Of a stretch of 64,000 nt of DNA, positions 25,251 through 33,421 are shown one piece after another (the first letter of the stretch is position 1; each line of letters begins with the position of its first letter). The position numbers and the translations under genes are program-made. The notes beneath the pieces were generated by a model. It did no database searches and had not been told where the DNA came from. It worked only from the letters and a program-made list of their open reading frames with translations. Source of the DNA: Pseudomonas psychrophila (GTDB lineage Bacteria; Pseudomonadota; Gammaproteobacteria; Pseudomonadales; Pseudomonadaceae); the NCBI RefSeq assembly GCF_001043005.1, contig NZ_JYKZ01000015.1, positions 37,252-101,251 of the forward strand, in the 5' to 3' direction.

Positions 25251-27700
25251 GCCAGCACCTCCAGGTTTTTCACGGGGATGACGTCGAATTCCTTTTTCAG
25301 CAGCGGCTGCTCCAGGCGCTCTTTCCACGGATCTTGTTCAAACGACAGGGAAAACTGCAGACGATCATTGAGCGCCTTACGCCGGTCGGGATCTTCGAGC
25401 ACCGCCTTCTTGATGTGCTCCATGCCGACCCGTTGCAGGTAATGCACGGTGCGCTCAAGGTAAAAGGCTTCTTCGCGATACAGCTGTAAAAAGGCGCCGT
25501 TGTACTCGCGTACTTCTTCGGCAGTCTTGAGCTTGACGAAGAACTCGGCGACTTCGGTCTTGATCCCGCCGTTACCGCCGATATACATCTCCCAGCCGGA
25601 GTCCACGCCGATAATCCCTACGTCCTTGATACCTGCTTCCGAGCAGTTCCGTGGGCAGCCGGAGACCGCCAGTTTGACCTTGTGCGGCGACCACATATTG
25701 AACAGGTCGTGCTCCAGCTCAATGCCCAGTTGAGTCGAGTTTTGCGTGCCGAAGCGGCAGAATTCGCTGCCCACGCAGGTCTTCACGGTACGGATGGATT
25801 TGCCGTAGGCGTGGCCGGAAGGCATGTCCAGATCCTTCCACACGCCCGGCAGGTCGTGCTTCTTGATTCCCAGCAAATCGATGCGCTGCCCGCCCGTGAC
25901 CTTGACCATCGGCACGTTGTACTTGTCGGCCACGTCGGCGATGCGGCGCAACTCGGAGGGGTTGGTGACGCCGCCCCACATCCGCGGGACGACCGAATAG
26001 GTGCCATCTTTTTGAATGTTGGCGTGGGCACGTTCGTTGATCAGGCGCGATTGCGGGTCATCCTTCGCTTCGCCGGGCCAGGTTGAAATCAGGTAATAGT
26101 TGAGCGCCGGGCGGCAGGTGGCGCAGCCGTTCGGCGTGCGCCAGTTCAGGTAGCTTTGGGTGCCGGCAATGGTCAACAGGTGTTGGTCGCGGATGGCCTG
26201 GCGGATTTGCCCGTGATTGAGGTCGCTGCATCCGCAAATGGCTTTTTCGCTTTTGGGTTTGACGTCTGCAGCACCGCCCACGGTGTTGATCAGAATCTGC
26301 TCCACCAACCCCGCGCAAGAGCCGCAAGAGCTGGCGGCCTTGGTGTGCTTTTTGACATCGTCGACGCTGAACAGCCCGTGCTCCTGGATCGCCTTGACGA
26401 TGGTGCCTTTGCACACGCCATTGCAGCCGCAGACTTCGGCGGTGTCGGCCATGCTCATGGCTTTGTCCTGACCCTGGTGGCCGACGTCGCCAATAGCGTT
26501 TTCGCCAAACATCAGATGATCACGGATCTCACCGATGGCGTGATTCTCACGGATCTGGCGGAAGTACCAGCCACCGTCGGCCGTGTCGCCGTACAGGCAG
26601 GCGCCCACCAGAATGTCGTCCTTGATCACCAGTTTTTTGTAGACCCCGCCAATCGGGTCACTGAGGGTGATGGTTTCGGTGCCTTCACCGCCCATGAAAT
26701 CGCCAGCGGAGAACAGGTCGATGCCGGTGACCTTTAACTTGGTCGAGGTGACAGAGCCCTGATAGCGGGCAAAGCCCAGTTGCGCGAGGTGGTTAGCGCA
26801 CACCTTGGCCTGCTCGAACAGTGGCGCCACCAGGCCGTACGCGATGCCGCGATGGCTGGCGCATTCGCCGATTGCGTAAATGCGCGGGTCATAGGTTTGC
26901 AAGGTGTCGTTGACCAGAATCCCGCGGTTGCACGGGATGCCTGCACGCTCGGCGAGCTCGGTATTGGGGCGGATGCCGGCAGCCATGACCACCAGATCGG
27001 CGGGGATGATGTCGCCGTTCTTGAACTCGACCGAGCCAACCCGACCGTTACCAGCGTCGTGCAACGCGTTGGTTTGTTCGCGCAGTCGAAAATGCAGGCC
27101 GCGTGCCTCAAGGGCGGTTTGCAGCAGTTGGCCGCTGATGGGGTCCAACTGGCGATCCAGCAACCATTCGCCGATGTGTACCACGGTCACGTGCATGCCG
27201 CGCAGCATCAGGCCGTTGGCCGCTTCAAGACCGAGCAGGCCGCCACCGATGACCACCGCGTGCTTGTGGGTTTTGGCGGTGTCGATCATCGCCTGGGTAT
27301 CGGCGATGTCGCGGTAACCGATGACGCCATCCAGCGTGTTGCCCGGGATGGGCAGAATGAACGGCGTGGAACCGGTGGCGATCAGCAGGCGGTCGTATTC
27401 GGCTTCGGTGCCGTCCTCGGCAATGACCCGACGTTTTACCCGATCGATCTGCACGACTTTGCGGTTGAGCAGCAGCTTGATGTTGTTTTCCAGGTACCAG
27501 TCCAGATCGTTGAGCACGATCTCTTCGAATGTCTGCTCACCGGCCAGCACCGGAGAGAGCAGGATTCGGTTGTAGTTGGCATGAGGTTCGGCGCCGAAGA
27601 CCGTGATGTCGTACAGCTCATTGCTCAGCTTGAGCAATTCTTCCAGGGTGCGAACCCCGGCCATGCCATTACCGATCATCACCAGTTTTAATTTTTTCAT
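25247..27700 (-). CDS. nirB: Nitrite reductase [NAD(P)H] large subunit
   Basis: The protein has 817 residues and catalyses the six-electron reduction of nitrite to ammonium. I chose ATG 27700 because GGAGAACCTG precedes it and MKKLKLVMIGNGMAG is the normal NirB start; the longer frame would run through the leader RNA. Order: FAD/NADH domain (1-400; IGNGMAG, ATGSTPF, VIGGGLLGLEAA), two BFD-type Cys regions (CGCNGVC with SCGSC near 425-470; CGCSDLN with CATC near 490-535), and the siroheme/[4Fe-4S] site CVGSEFC with CPRNC near 645-690. Expression is probably controlled by the sigma54 promoter and ANTAR attenuator just upstream. Confidence 0.95.
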   Translation of the reverse strand: MKKLKLVMIGNGMAGVRTLEELLKLSNELYDITVFGAEPHANYNRILLSPVLAGEQTFEEIVLNDLDWYLENNIKLLLNRKVVQIDRVKRRVIAEDGTEAEYDRLLIATGSTPFILPIPGNTLDGVIGYRDIADTQAMIDTAKTHKHAVVIGGGLLGLEAANGLMLRGMHVTVVHIGEWLLDRQLDPISGQLLQTALEARGLHFRLREQTNALHDAGNGRVGSVEFKNGDIIPADLVVMAAGIRPNTELAERAGIPCNRGILVNDTLQTYDPRIYAIGECASHRGIAYGLVAPLFEQAKVCANHLAQLGFARYQGSVTSTKLKVTGIDLFSAGDFMGGEGTETITLSDPIGGVYKKLVIKDDILVGACLYGDTADGGWYFRQIRENHAIGEIRDHLMFGENAIGDVGHQGQDKAMSMADTAEVCGCNGVCKGTIVKAIQEHGLFSVDDVKKHTKAASSCGSCAGLVEQILINTVGGAADVKPKSEKAICGCSDLNHGQIRQAIRDQHLLTIAGTQSYLNWRTPNGCATCRPALNYYLISTWPGEAKDDPQSRLINERAHANIQKDGTYSVVPRMWGGVTNPSELRRIADVADKYNVPMVKVTGGQRIDLLGIKKHDLPGVWKDLDMPSGHAYGKSIRTVKTCVGSEFCRFGTQNSTQLGIELEHDLFNMWSPHKVKLAVSGCPRNCSEAGIKDVGIIGVDSGWEMYIGGNGGIKTEVAEFFVKLKTAEEVREYNGAFLQLYREEAFYLERTVHYLQRVGMEHIKKAVLEDPDRRKALNDRLQFSLSFEQDPWKERLEQPLLKKEFDVIPVKNLEVLA

Positions 27701-27770
27701 CAGGTTCTCCGCGAGCAAGGCCTGCCTTATGGGGGGCATTGCGGCCTTGTTCGACAAATGGTGCGCAAAC

Positions 27771-27857
27771 AAAAAAAGGCGTCCCGCTAGTTGCCTAGCG
27801 AGGACGCCTTTGTCCTTGTCCCGTTCTCTCGGGAAACCTGTTCTTCGTCGTTGAAGA
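27771..27857 (-). promoter_or_regulatory. NasT (ANTAR)-type antitermination leader of nirB
   Basis: Read on the minus strand, three elements follow each other. P1 (27857-27842) is UCUUC-AACGAC-GAAGA; 8 bases on, P2 (27833-27820) is CCCG-AGAGAA-CGGG. Both loops are hexanucleotides with A at position 1 and G at position 4, the signature recognised by ANTAR proteins. Then comes an intrinsic terminator (27808-27771): GGCGUCC-U-CGCUAG, loop GCAA, CUAGCG-GGACGCC and seven U. The ANTAR protein NasT is encoded 3.5 kb away. P2 ends 11 bases before the terminator stem, so competition is not by direct overlap of the core stems. Confidence 0.85.
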
Positions 27858-27886
27858 CCGGGTTTTATGATTGATGAATTAGCTAA

Positions 27887-27903
27887 TGCAGCGGTTGTGC
27901 CAA
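27887..27903 (-). promoter_or_regulatory. Sigma54 promoter of nirB
   Basis: The minus strand reads TTGGCACAACCGCTGCA: GG and GC elements are exactly 10 bases apart, as required for -24/-12. The predicted start is near 27876, about 19 bases ahead of hairpin P1. This points to NtrC control by nitrogen status. A clear NtrC box was not identified. Confidence 0.8.
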
Positions 27904-28012
27904 GTCCGCCAACGCCCATGTTTAAAGGGCGCAGATGTGTTGGGGGGAGGGGTTTGTGCACCGAATAAAAGCGCCGTGCCCGATAGTGGAGCGTCGCGCG
28001 TTCCGTAGCCGT

Positions 28013-29683
28013 TCAGGTGTGAAGCAGCAAAAACATCAGCACCAGATTGATCAACAGGGACATCAATGCCACCGCCCGCCACACCACTAACGGCTCTCGC
28101 TCCAGCAAGGGCCTGGGGCGAACGTTCAAGCTCTGGCGTTCGCCCTGTTCCAGTTGCAGTAACCACTCCTCGGCCGTTTCAAAGCGCTGCTGTGGATCGG
28201 CTGCAACGCCGCGTTCCAGGCTGTGGGCAATCCATTCCGGCAGGTCGGGGCGATATCGACTGGCGCTCACCGGCACACCGAAGCGCGGGCGCTGGAATGC
28301 TTCGATTTCGCCGTAGGGATAATGCCCGGTCAACAGGTAATAAAGTGTCACACCCACCGCATACAGATCCTGTCGGGCGGCGGGTTTTTCCCCGCGAAAG
28401 GCTTCCGGAGCAATGTAGCTGGGCGTCCCGGGCAGCGCCGATGGCAGATCCTCTGACAGCCCCGGGCAGTAGGCCAGTCCGAAGTCCAGCAAGCGCAGCT
28501 CGCCGTCGTCACCCAGCAGCACATTGTGCGGCTTGATATCGCGGTGAAAAATCTGCCGACGGTGCAGCAGCCCCACTGCCCGCAGCAGGCGTTCGGCCAG
28601 ATCCAGCCATTGCGCCAGAGGCAGCGGCCCACCCTTGGCGTAGAGTTTTTCCAGGGTAATACCTGAGTATTCACGCATCACGTAGTACAGATGCTGACGC
28701 TGACTGGCAGGGTGGACTTCAGGAAAGTGCCGTCCGGCCACGCGCTTGAGAAACCATTCTTCCGACAGCAATGCCTGCCCGGCCTGATGATCGTCGTGCA
28801 GGCGGGCGGGCAGGGTTTTCAGCAGCCAGGGCTGTTGTTGCGCGTCACGTACCCGGTAGAGCAGCGATTGCTGGCTCTGGCCCAGATGGCTTTCTACCTG
28901 CCAGCCTTCAAAGAGCTGCCCCGGCCTAAGTGCGGGCGGTAACGGCCATTGCTGCAACTGCATCAAGGCATCGCCGATGTCGCTTTCGCCCAAGGTGTCG
29001 ACCCTTACCAGCAGGGCGCTGGCGTTGTCCTGGCTGCCAGCCCGATGCGCGGCATTGACCAAGGTGTGGGCAGCGCTTTGCAGGTCGGGCAAGTCACGCA
29101 AAATCGCGGCGATGGTGGTATCGCCCAAGGTCGACCACACACCGTCACTGAGCAGTACAAAGGTCTCGTCCTGACGCAATTGGTCATCGAGAAAATCCAC
29201 CACCAGATGTTGATCAAGGCCCAGTGCGCGCTTGAGCACATGCTGCATGCCGGGCTGATCCCAGACGTGATCTTCGCTGATGCGTTGCAAGGTTTCGCCA
29301 TGCCAGCGATACACCCGGCAATCGCCGACATGGGCCAGGGTAAACCGCCGGCCGCGCAGCACCAGTGCACTGACAGTGGTCAGCAGCGGTTGCCCGCCGC
29401 CGTTGGCTTGAAGCCAGCGGTTTTGCGCGAGCAGCAAGCGCTCCAGTGCCTGTGCCACGCTCCAGGTTTCAGGCGTGGCGTAGTAGTCCAGCGCCAATGC
29501 CTGCAGCGTCGAGCGCGCGGCCAGGCCACCATCGGCGCATTGGCTGACACCATCGGCGATGGCGAACAAATAACCCTTGCTTGCCGCCAGCAACGGCACT
29601 GGCGTGACCTCGCGCAGCGCGTCCTGATTCTCTGCGCGAGGACCGATGGCGCTGGCGTGGGCAAAGCTCAGTTGCAGGCTCAT
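28013..29683 (-). CDS. PP2C phosphatase / Ser-Thr protein kinase fusion, C-terminal membrane anchor
   Basis: The protein has 556 residues. Residues 1-235 are a PP2C-type phosphatase (ENQDALRE, AIADGVSQ, AHVGDCRVYRW, LLSDGVW, SQDNASALLV, so the metal-binding Asp residues are present). Residues 260-520 are a kinase: Lys in LLKTLP, HRDIKPHNVLL, DFGLAYCPG and APEAF; the glycine-rich loop (LGQSQQSLLY) is degenerate. Residues 533-553 are one hydrophobic anchor. It begins 7 bases after the transporter gene, so both share a transcript. The same gene (PA1782) sits between nirB and the transporter in P. aeruginosa; its substrate is not known to me. Confidence 0.88.
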   Translation of the reverse strand: MSLQLSFAHASAIGPRAENQDALREVTPVPLLAASKGYLFAIADGVSQCADGGLAARSTLQALALDYYATPETWSVAQALERLLLAQNRWLQANGGGQPLLTTVSALVLRGRRFTLAHVGDCRVYRWHGETLQRISEDHVWDQPGMQHVLKRALGLDQHLVVDFLDDQLRQDETFVLLSDGVWSTLGDTTIAAILRDLPDLQSAAHTLVNAAHRAGSQDNASALLVRVDTLGESDIGDALMQLQQWPLPPALRPGQLFEGWQVESHLGQSQQSLLYRVRDAQQQPWLLKTLPARLHDDHQAGQALLSEEWFLKRVAGRHFPEVHPASQRQHLYYVMREYSGITLEKLYAKGGPLPLAQWLDLAERLLRAVGLLHRRQIFHRDIKPHNVLLGDDGELRLLDFGLAYCPGLSEDLPSALPGTPSYIAPEAFRGEKPAARQDLYAVGVTLYYLLTGHYPYGEIEAFQRPRFGVPVSASRYRPDLPEWIAHSLERGVAADPQQRFETAEEWLLQLEQGERQSLNVRPRPLLEREPLVVWRAVALMSLLINLVLMFLLLHT

Positions 29684-29690
29684 GACGGCC

Positions 29691-30902
29691 TTACACGCGG
29701 GCAGCAGTTACGGCAGCCGAGCCCCAAGTGGTTCTCCAGCGGCGTTTGACCCCGTGCAGGCCAAACCAGGCCAGCACGCCCAGGCTGGCAAACAACCACA
29801 AGGCCAGTTGATAGCTGCCAGTGCTTTGCTTGATTGCCCCCATGCCCGCTGCCAGGGCGAAACCACCGATACCACCGGCCATGCCGATCAAGCCGGTCAT
29901 TACGCCGATTTCACGGCGAAAGCGCTGCGGCACCAATTGGAAAACCGCGCCGTTGCCTGCACCCAGTCCCAGCATGGTGCAGACGAAAAGTGCCAGTGCC
30001 GCGTAGGAGCTGGGTAGGTTGAAACCTACGGCCGCGATGCTGATCGTCGCTACGGCGTACATTCCCAGCAGGGTACGGATCCCGCCAAAACGATCTGCCA
30101 GCGCGCCGCCCAACGGTCGCATCAGGCTGCCTCCGAAGACGCAGGCTGCGGTGTAGTAACCGGCGGTCACCGGGCTCAGTCCGTATTGATCGTTAAAGTA
30201 GCCCGGCAGGGCGCTGGCCAGGCCGATAAAACCACCGAAAGTCACGCTGTAGAAAAACATGAACCACCAGCTGTCGCGGTCGCCCAGGGCCTTGAAGTAG
30301 TCGCTCATGGACTTGGCTTTTGGCCGCTCGGGGGCGTTTTTGGCCAGCCAGGCGAACACGAAAATGCACAGTACCAGCGGGATCAGGGCAAAACCGAACA
30401 CATTGCTCCAGCCGTAGGCTGCCGCCAGCACCGGGGCCAGCAGAGCGGCGAACACGGTGCCCGAGTTACCCGCACCGGCGATGCCCATCGCCTTGCCCTG
30501 ATGCTGTGGCGGATACCACTGCGAGGCCAGCGGCAGCGCCACCGCGAACGAGGCGCCGGCCATGCCCAGGAACAGCCCCAGTAACAGGGCTTGTTCATAG
30601 CTATGAATACCGTGTTTCCAGGCAACAAACAGTGCGCAGATAACAATCACCTGGCCGATCAGCCCGGCGGTTTTCGGTGACAGGCGGTCTGCCAGCAGGC
30701 CCATCACAAAGCGCAGCAGGGCGCCGGCAAGAATTGGCGTGGCCACCATCAGCCCGCGCTGTTGCGTGGTCAATTGCAGGTCGGCGGCGATTTGCACCGC
30801 CAGCGGGCCGAGCAGATACCAGACCATAAAGCTCAGGTCGAAATAGAGAAACGCCGCGAACAGGGTCGGGGTATGACCGGATTTCCAGAAGCTTGTATTC
30901 AT
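29691..30902 (-). CDS. narK: Nitrate/nitrite MFS transporter (NarK/NasA transporter type)
   Basis: The protein has 403 residues and 12 membrane segments of the nitrate-nitrite porter family. Marks are the FLYFDLSFMVWYLLGPL first helix, the nitrate-signature regions GMAGASFAVALPLASQWYPP and IGMAGGIGGFALAAGMG, and conserved Arg in helices 2 and 8. ATG 30902 follows GAGGTGCG; the frame extends four codons further up without a binding site. It imports nitrate for the reductases encoded downstream. Expression should depend on the attenuator leader at 30998-31081. In Pseudomonas this gene is also called nasA; narK is used here to avoid confusion with the reductase. Confidence 0.9.
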   Translation of the reverse strand: MNTSFWKSGHTPTLFAAFLYFDLSFMVWYLLGPLAVQIAADLQLTTQQRGLMVATPILAGALLRFVMGLLADRLSPKTAGLIGQVIVICALFVAWKHGIHSYEQALLLGLFLGMAGASFAVALPLASQWYPPQHQGKAMGIAGAGNSGTVFAALLAPVLAAAYGWSNVFGFALIPLVLCIFVFAWLAKNAPERPKAKSMSDYFKALGDRDSWWFMFFYSVTFGGFIGLASALPGYFNDQYGLSPVTAGYYTAACVFGGSLMRPLGGALADRFGGIRTLLGMYAVATISIAAVGFNLPSSYAALALFVCTMLGLGAGNGAVFQLVPQRFRREIGVMTGLIGMAGGIGGFALAAGMGAIKQSTGSYQLALWLFASLGVLAWFGLHGVKRRWRTTWGSAAVTAARV

Positions 30903-30997
30903 CGCGCACCTCAACGGTTAATCGTTTCGAGAAGGAGTCATGAGCTAGGAGCGCCGTAACGGCCGCACCACCGGCCCCGTTCACTGGGGCCAAAACG

Positions 30998-31081
30998 AAA
31001 AAACGCCGCTGCCTGATCCGCCGTGGGCGAATGAGGAGAGCGACGTCTTTGTCGTAGGTGGGGCAACCGCCGTTGGTTACC
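30998..31081 (-). promoter_or_regulatory. NasT (ANTAR)-type antitermination leader of the nitrate transporter gene
   Basis: On the minus strand, P1 (31081-31062) is GGUAACC-AACGGC-GGUUGCC, a 7-bp stem with one G-U pair; 7 bases on, P2 (31054-31041) is CGAC-AAAGAC-GUCG. Both loops are hexamers with A1 and G4. The terminator pairs ACGUCGCU (31046-31039) with AGCGGCGU (31010-31003) and ends in a six-U tract (30998-31003). Its 5' arm uses the same bases as the 3' arm of P2, so P2 and the terminator cannot coexist. This is the expected ANTAR antitermination switch. About 95 further bases of leader precede the ATG. Confidence 0.87.
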
Positions 31082-31094
31082 GGTAGTGAATGCT

Positions 31095-31112
31095 TAGCGA
31101 GAAGTGTGCCAA
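31095..31112 (-). promoter_or_regulatory. Sigma54 promoter of the nitrate transporter operon
   Basis: The minus strand reads TTGGCACACTTCTCGCT, GG and GC exactly 10 bases apart. The predicted start is near 31085, only a few bases before hairpin P1. Confidence 0.8.
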
Positions 31113-31130
31113 CAGGTGAATAACTCACCC

Positions 31131-31185
31131 CTGTGGGAGCGAGCCTGCTCGCGAATGATTTTCGCGAGCAGGCTCGCTCCCACAG
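31131..31185. repeat. REP pair
   Basis: Perfect inverted REP cores lie around a short AATGATTT spacer, just upstream of the sigma54 promoter and downstream of nasT; it may also end nasT transcription. Confidence 0.92.
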
Positions 31186-31209
31186 TTGAAGTATTTACAG
31201 GCAAGGGTG

Positions 31210-31785
31210 TCAGCCCAGCAGCTCACTCATGGCGATGATCTGCTCCGCCACCTGAATCAGCTTTTGCTGGCGGCTCATGGCCTGGCGTCGCATCAGGGTG
31301 TAGGCCTCTTCTTCGTTGCAGCTTTTCATTTTCATCAACAGGCCCTTGGCCAGTTCAATGCGCTTGCGCTCGGCCAGTTGCTGGTCGCGGGCGTGCAGTT
31401 GGGCGCGCAGGGCCTGGTCGCTTTCAAAGCGGGCCATGGCCACATCGAGAATCGGCTGCAAGCGCTGGGCGTGAATGCCTTCGACGATGTACGCGCTGAC
31501 CCCGGACTTGATCGCCTGGCGCATCACCCCGGGGTCGTGCTCGTCGGTGAACATGACGATCGGCCGTGGCTGGTCCCGTGAAACCAGCACCACTTGCTCC
31601 ATCACATCGCGGCTGGGTGACTCGGTATCGATCAGAATCACATCCGGGCGCACCGTTTCGACGCGCGCAGGCAGGTCGATGGTCAGGCCTGACTCGTCGA
31701 TCACCTCAAAGCCGGCTTCGCTGAGTGCGGCTTTGAGGCGGCCGACTTTTTTCGCCGTGTCGTTGATCAGCAAGATACGCAGCAT
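31210..31785 (-). CDS. nasT: ANTAR-domain antiterminator NasT
   Basis: The protein has 191 residues. Residues 1-120 form a pseudo-receiver domain (MLRILLINDTAKKVGRL; VILIDTES contains the Asp region). Residues 130-185 are the ANTAR RNA-binding three-helix domain with ERKRIELAKGLLMKMKSCNEEEA-type sequence and the conserved Ala/Tyr positions. ATG 31785 follows GGAGCC; an upstream ATG at 31803 would overlap nasS and has no binding site. NasT binds dual hexaloop RNA and prevents termination; such RNA occurs twice in this locus. NasS, encoded just upstream, holds it inactive without nitrate. Confidence 0.93.
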   Translation of the reverse strand: MLRILLINDTAKKVGRLKAALSEAGFEVIDESGLTIDLPARVETVRPDVILIDTESPSRDVMEQVVLVSRDQPRPIVMFTDEHDPGVMRQAIKSGVSAYIVEGIHAQRLQPILDVAMARFESDQALRAQLHARDQQLAERKRIELAKGLLMKMKSCNEEEAYTLMRRQAMSRQQKLIQVAEQIIAMSELLG

Positions 31786-31799
31786 GGGGCAGGCTCCAG

Positions 31800-33011
31800 T
31801 CAACGACGGGCAAGAAGGGGAGCGCTGGCGCTCATGGCATGCAGCGCAAAGCTTCGTGCATACCCTGCAGGGTCAGAGCCGTCCCACACTTTGCCGTCGA
31901 TCAACTGGCTGCTGCGCATGTTCGCTCCGTTGGCGGTCACCCCCACGGCGCTGGCGGCGTCGCGGTACAGCGCCAGTTGCTGAACCTGGCGGGCAACGCC
32001 GAGGTAATCCGGGTCTTCGCGCAGCAAGCCCCAGCGGCGGAACTGGGTCATGAACCACATGCCGTCGGACAGGTAGGGCAGGTTGACCTCACCGCCGCCA
32101 TGAAAGCGCAACGCATGGGGGTCGTGCCAGTGATTGCCCAGCCCGTCGCTGTAGTTGCCGAGCAGGCGCGGCTCGATGCACTCAACGGGCGCATTCAGAT
32201 ACTCGGGTGCGCCCAATAACTGCGCGGTACTGCGACGGTTTTCGTCGCTTTGCTCGATAAAGCGGCTGGCTTCGAGGATCGCCATCACCAGCGCCCGGGC
32301 GGTATTGGGGTACTGCTCGACGAATGCCCGGGTGCAGCCGAGCACTTTTTCCGGGTGGTCGGGCCATAGCGCCTGGGTGGTGGAGAGGGTGAACCCCATG
32401 TTGTGTTTGACCGCACTGGCGGCCCAGGGCTCGCCGACGCAAAACCCGTCAATGCGCCCCGCCTGCAAGTGCGCAACCATCTGCTGCGGCGGCACCACCA
32501 CACTGTCGACGTCTTGCAATGGATGGATGCCCTGGCTCGCCAGCCAGTAATACAGCCACATGGCATGGGTGCCGGTAGGAAACGTCTGGGCGAAAGTCAG
32601 TTTTGAGCGACTTTGGTGCACGTGTTGTTGCAGCGCCTCAGGACGGGTCACGCCCAGCGCTTGCAAGCCGTGGGAGAGGTTGAGGCTCTGGCCGTTTTGA
32701 TTGAGCCCCATCAGCACGGCCATGTCGGTGGCCGCTACGCCGCCGATCCCCAAATGCACGGCGTAGATCAGGCCGTACAGGCTATGGGCCGCATCGAGCT
32801 GGCCATTGACCAGATTGTCCCGCAGGCTGGCCCAGGACGACTGGCGCTTGAGATTCAGGGTCAGGCCAAAAGGCTGGGCGAACCCTTGAGTGGCGGCCAC
32901 CACCACCGAGGCGCAATCACTGAGGGCCATAAAACCCAGGTTGATTTCGGTTTTTTCCGGGGCGTCGCTGCCGTTGACCCAGGCCAGGGGGCCGGCGGTT
33001 GGTTCGATCAT
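31800..33011 (-). CDS. nasS: Cytoplasmic nitrate sensor NasS (NrtA/CmpA-like)
   Basis: The protein has 403 residues with the fold of nitrate ABC-transporter binding proteins (INLGFMALSDCASVVVA, VNGQLDAAHSLYG, GFCVGEPWAA) but without a signal peptide or lipobox, as expected for the cytoplasmic sensor. In studied bacteria NasS binds nitrate or nitrite and then releases NasT. It precedes nasT by 14 bases and is transcribed with it. Its promoter should lie in 33012-33133; nothing clear was read there. Confidence 0.92.
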   Translation of the reverse strand: MIEPTAGPLAWVNGSDAPEKTEINLGFMALSDCASVVVAATQGFAQPFGLTLNLKRQSSWASLRDNLVNGQLDAAHSLYGLIYAVHLGIGGVAATDMAVLMGLNQNGQSLNLSHGLQALGVTRPEALQQHVHQSRSKLTFAQTFPTGTHAMWLYYWLASQGIHPLQDVDSVVVPPQQMVAHLQAGRIDGFCVGEPWAASAVKHNMGFTLSTTQALWPDHPEKVLGCTRAFVEQYPNTARALVMAILEASRFIEQSDENRRSTAQLLGAPEYLNAPVECIEPRLLGNYSDGLGNHWHDPHALRFHGGGEVNLPYLSDGMWFMTQFRRWGLLREDPDYLGVARQVQQLALYRDAASAVGVTANGANMRSSQLIDGKVWDGSDPAGYARSFALHAMSASAPLLARR

Positions 33012-33133
33012 GGGAGGTGCACCTTCGCGAAAAGCATACTGCGAGGGTGCAAGGCATATGCCAGAGGGGTAAACCCCGTTGAAATCCCGCTGTTACAGGG
33101 CTTTGGAGTCGCGGTTGCCTTTGATGGGTTGGC

Positions 33134-33421
33134 CTACTTCAAGCGGTCTTGCGCCTTGCGATATGCGGCCTGATGTTCGCGCTTGTCAACGGCGACGACG
33201 AACACCACAACCTCTTGATCAATGACCTGATAGATCAAGCGGTAACCCGCGCTGCGCAACTTGATTTTGTAGCAATCGGGCAGCTTGCGCAGCCGGTTGG
33301 CTTCAACGCGGGGGTTGAGCAACACCTCTGACAATTTGCTCTTGAATTGCAGCCTGACCGTGTCAGCAAGTTTGTGCCATTCCTTGAGGGCGCGCTGGTC
33401 AAACTCAAGATCAAAGGTCAT
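33134..33421 (-). CDS. relE: RelE/ParE family toxin
   Basis: The protein has 95 residues and is basic, with the RelE pattern FDLEFDQRALKEWHKL, LRKLPDCYKIKLRSAGYRLIYQV and VFVVAVDKREHQAAY; the Arg and Lys residues used for ribosome-dependent mRNA cleavage (KLRSAGYR, KRE) are present, so it looks intact. Its start overlaps the antitoxin gene by 11 bases, typical of type II modules. The RelE reading is preferred to ParE because of YRLIYQV and the C-terminal AYRKA. Confidence 0.87.
   Translation of the reverse strand: MTFDLEFDQRALKEWHKLADTVRLQFKSKLSEVLLNPRVEANRLRKLPDCYKIKLRSAGYRLIYQVIDQEVVVFVVAVDKREHQAAYRKAQDRLK

Noticed and set aside
27701..27961. Longer NirB starting at 27961
   Set aside because: The added part covers the sigma54 promoter, ANTAR hairpins and terminator; ATG 27700 has a good binding site and the normal NirB N-terminus.
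27957..27980. NtrC-like site TGCACC...GTGC upstream of nirB
   Set aside because: The half sites are 14 bases apart instead of the usual 7, so it does not fit the NtrC consensus.
30903..30980. Stem GGCCCC-AGTGAAC-GGGGCC as a third ANTAR hairpin in the transporter leader
   Set aside because: Its loop is 7 bases, not 6, and it lies after the terminator; P1 and P2 already give the expected pair.
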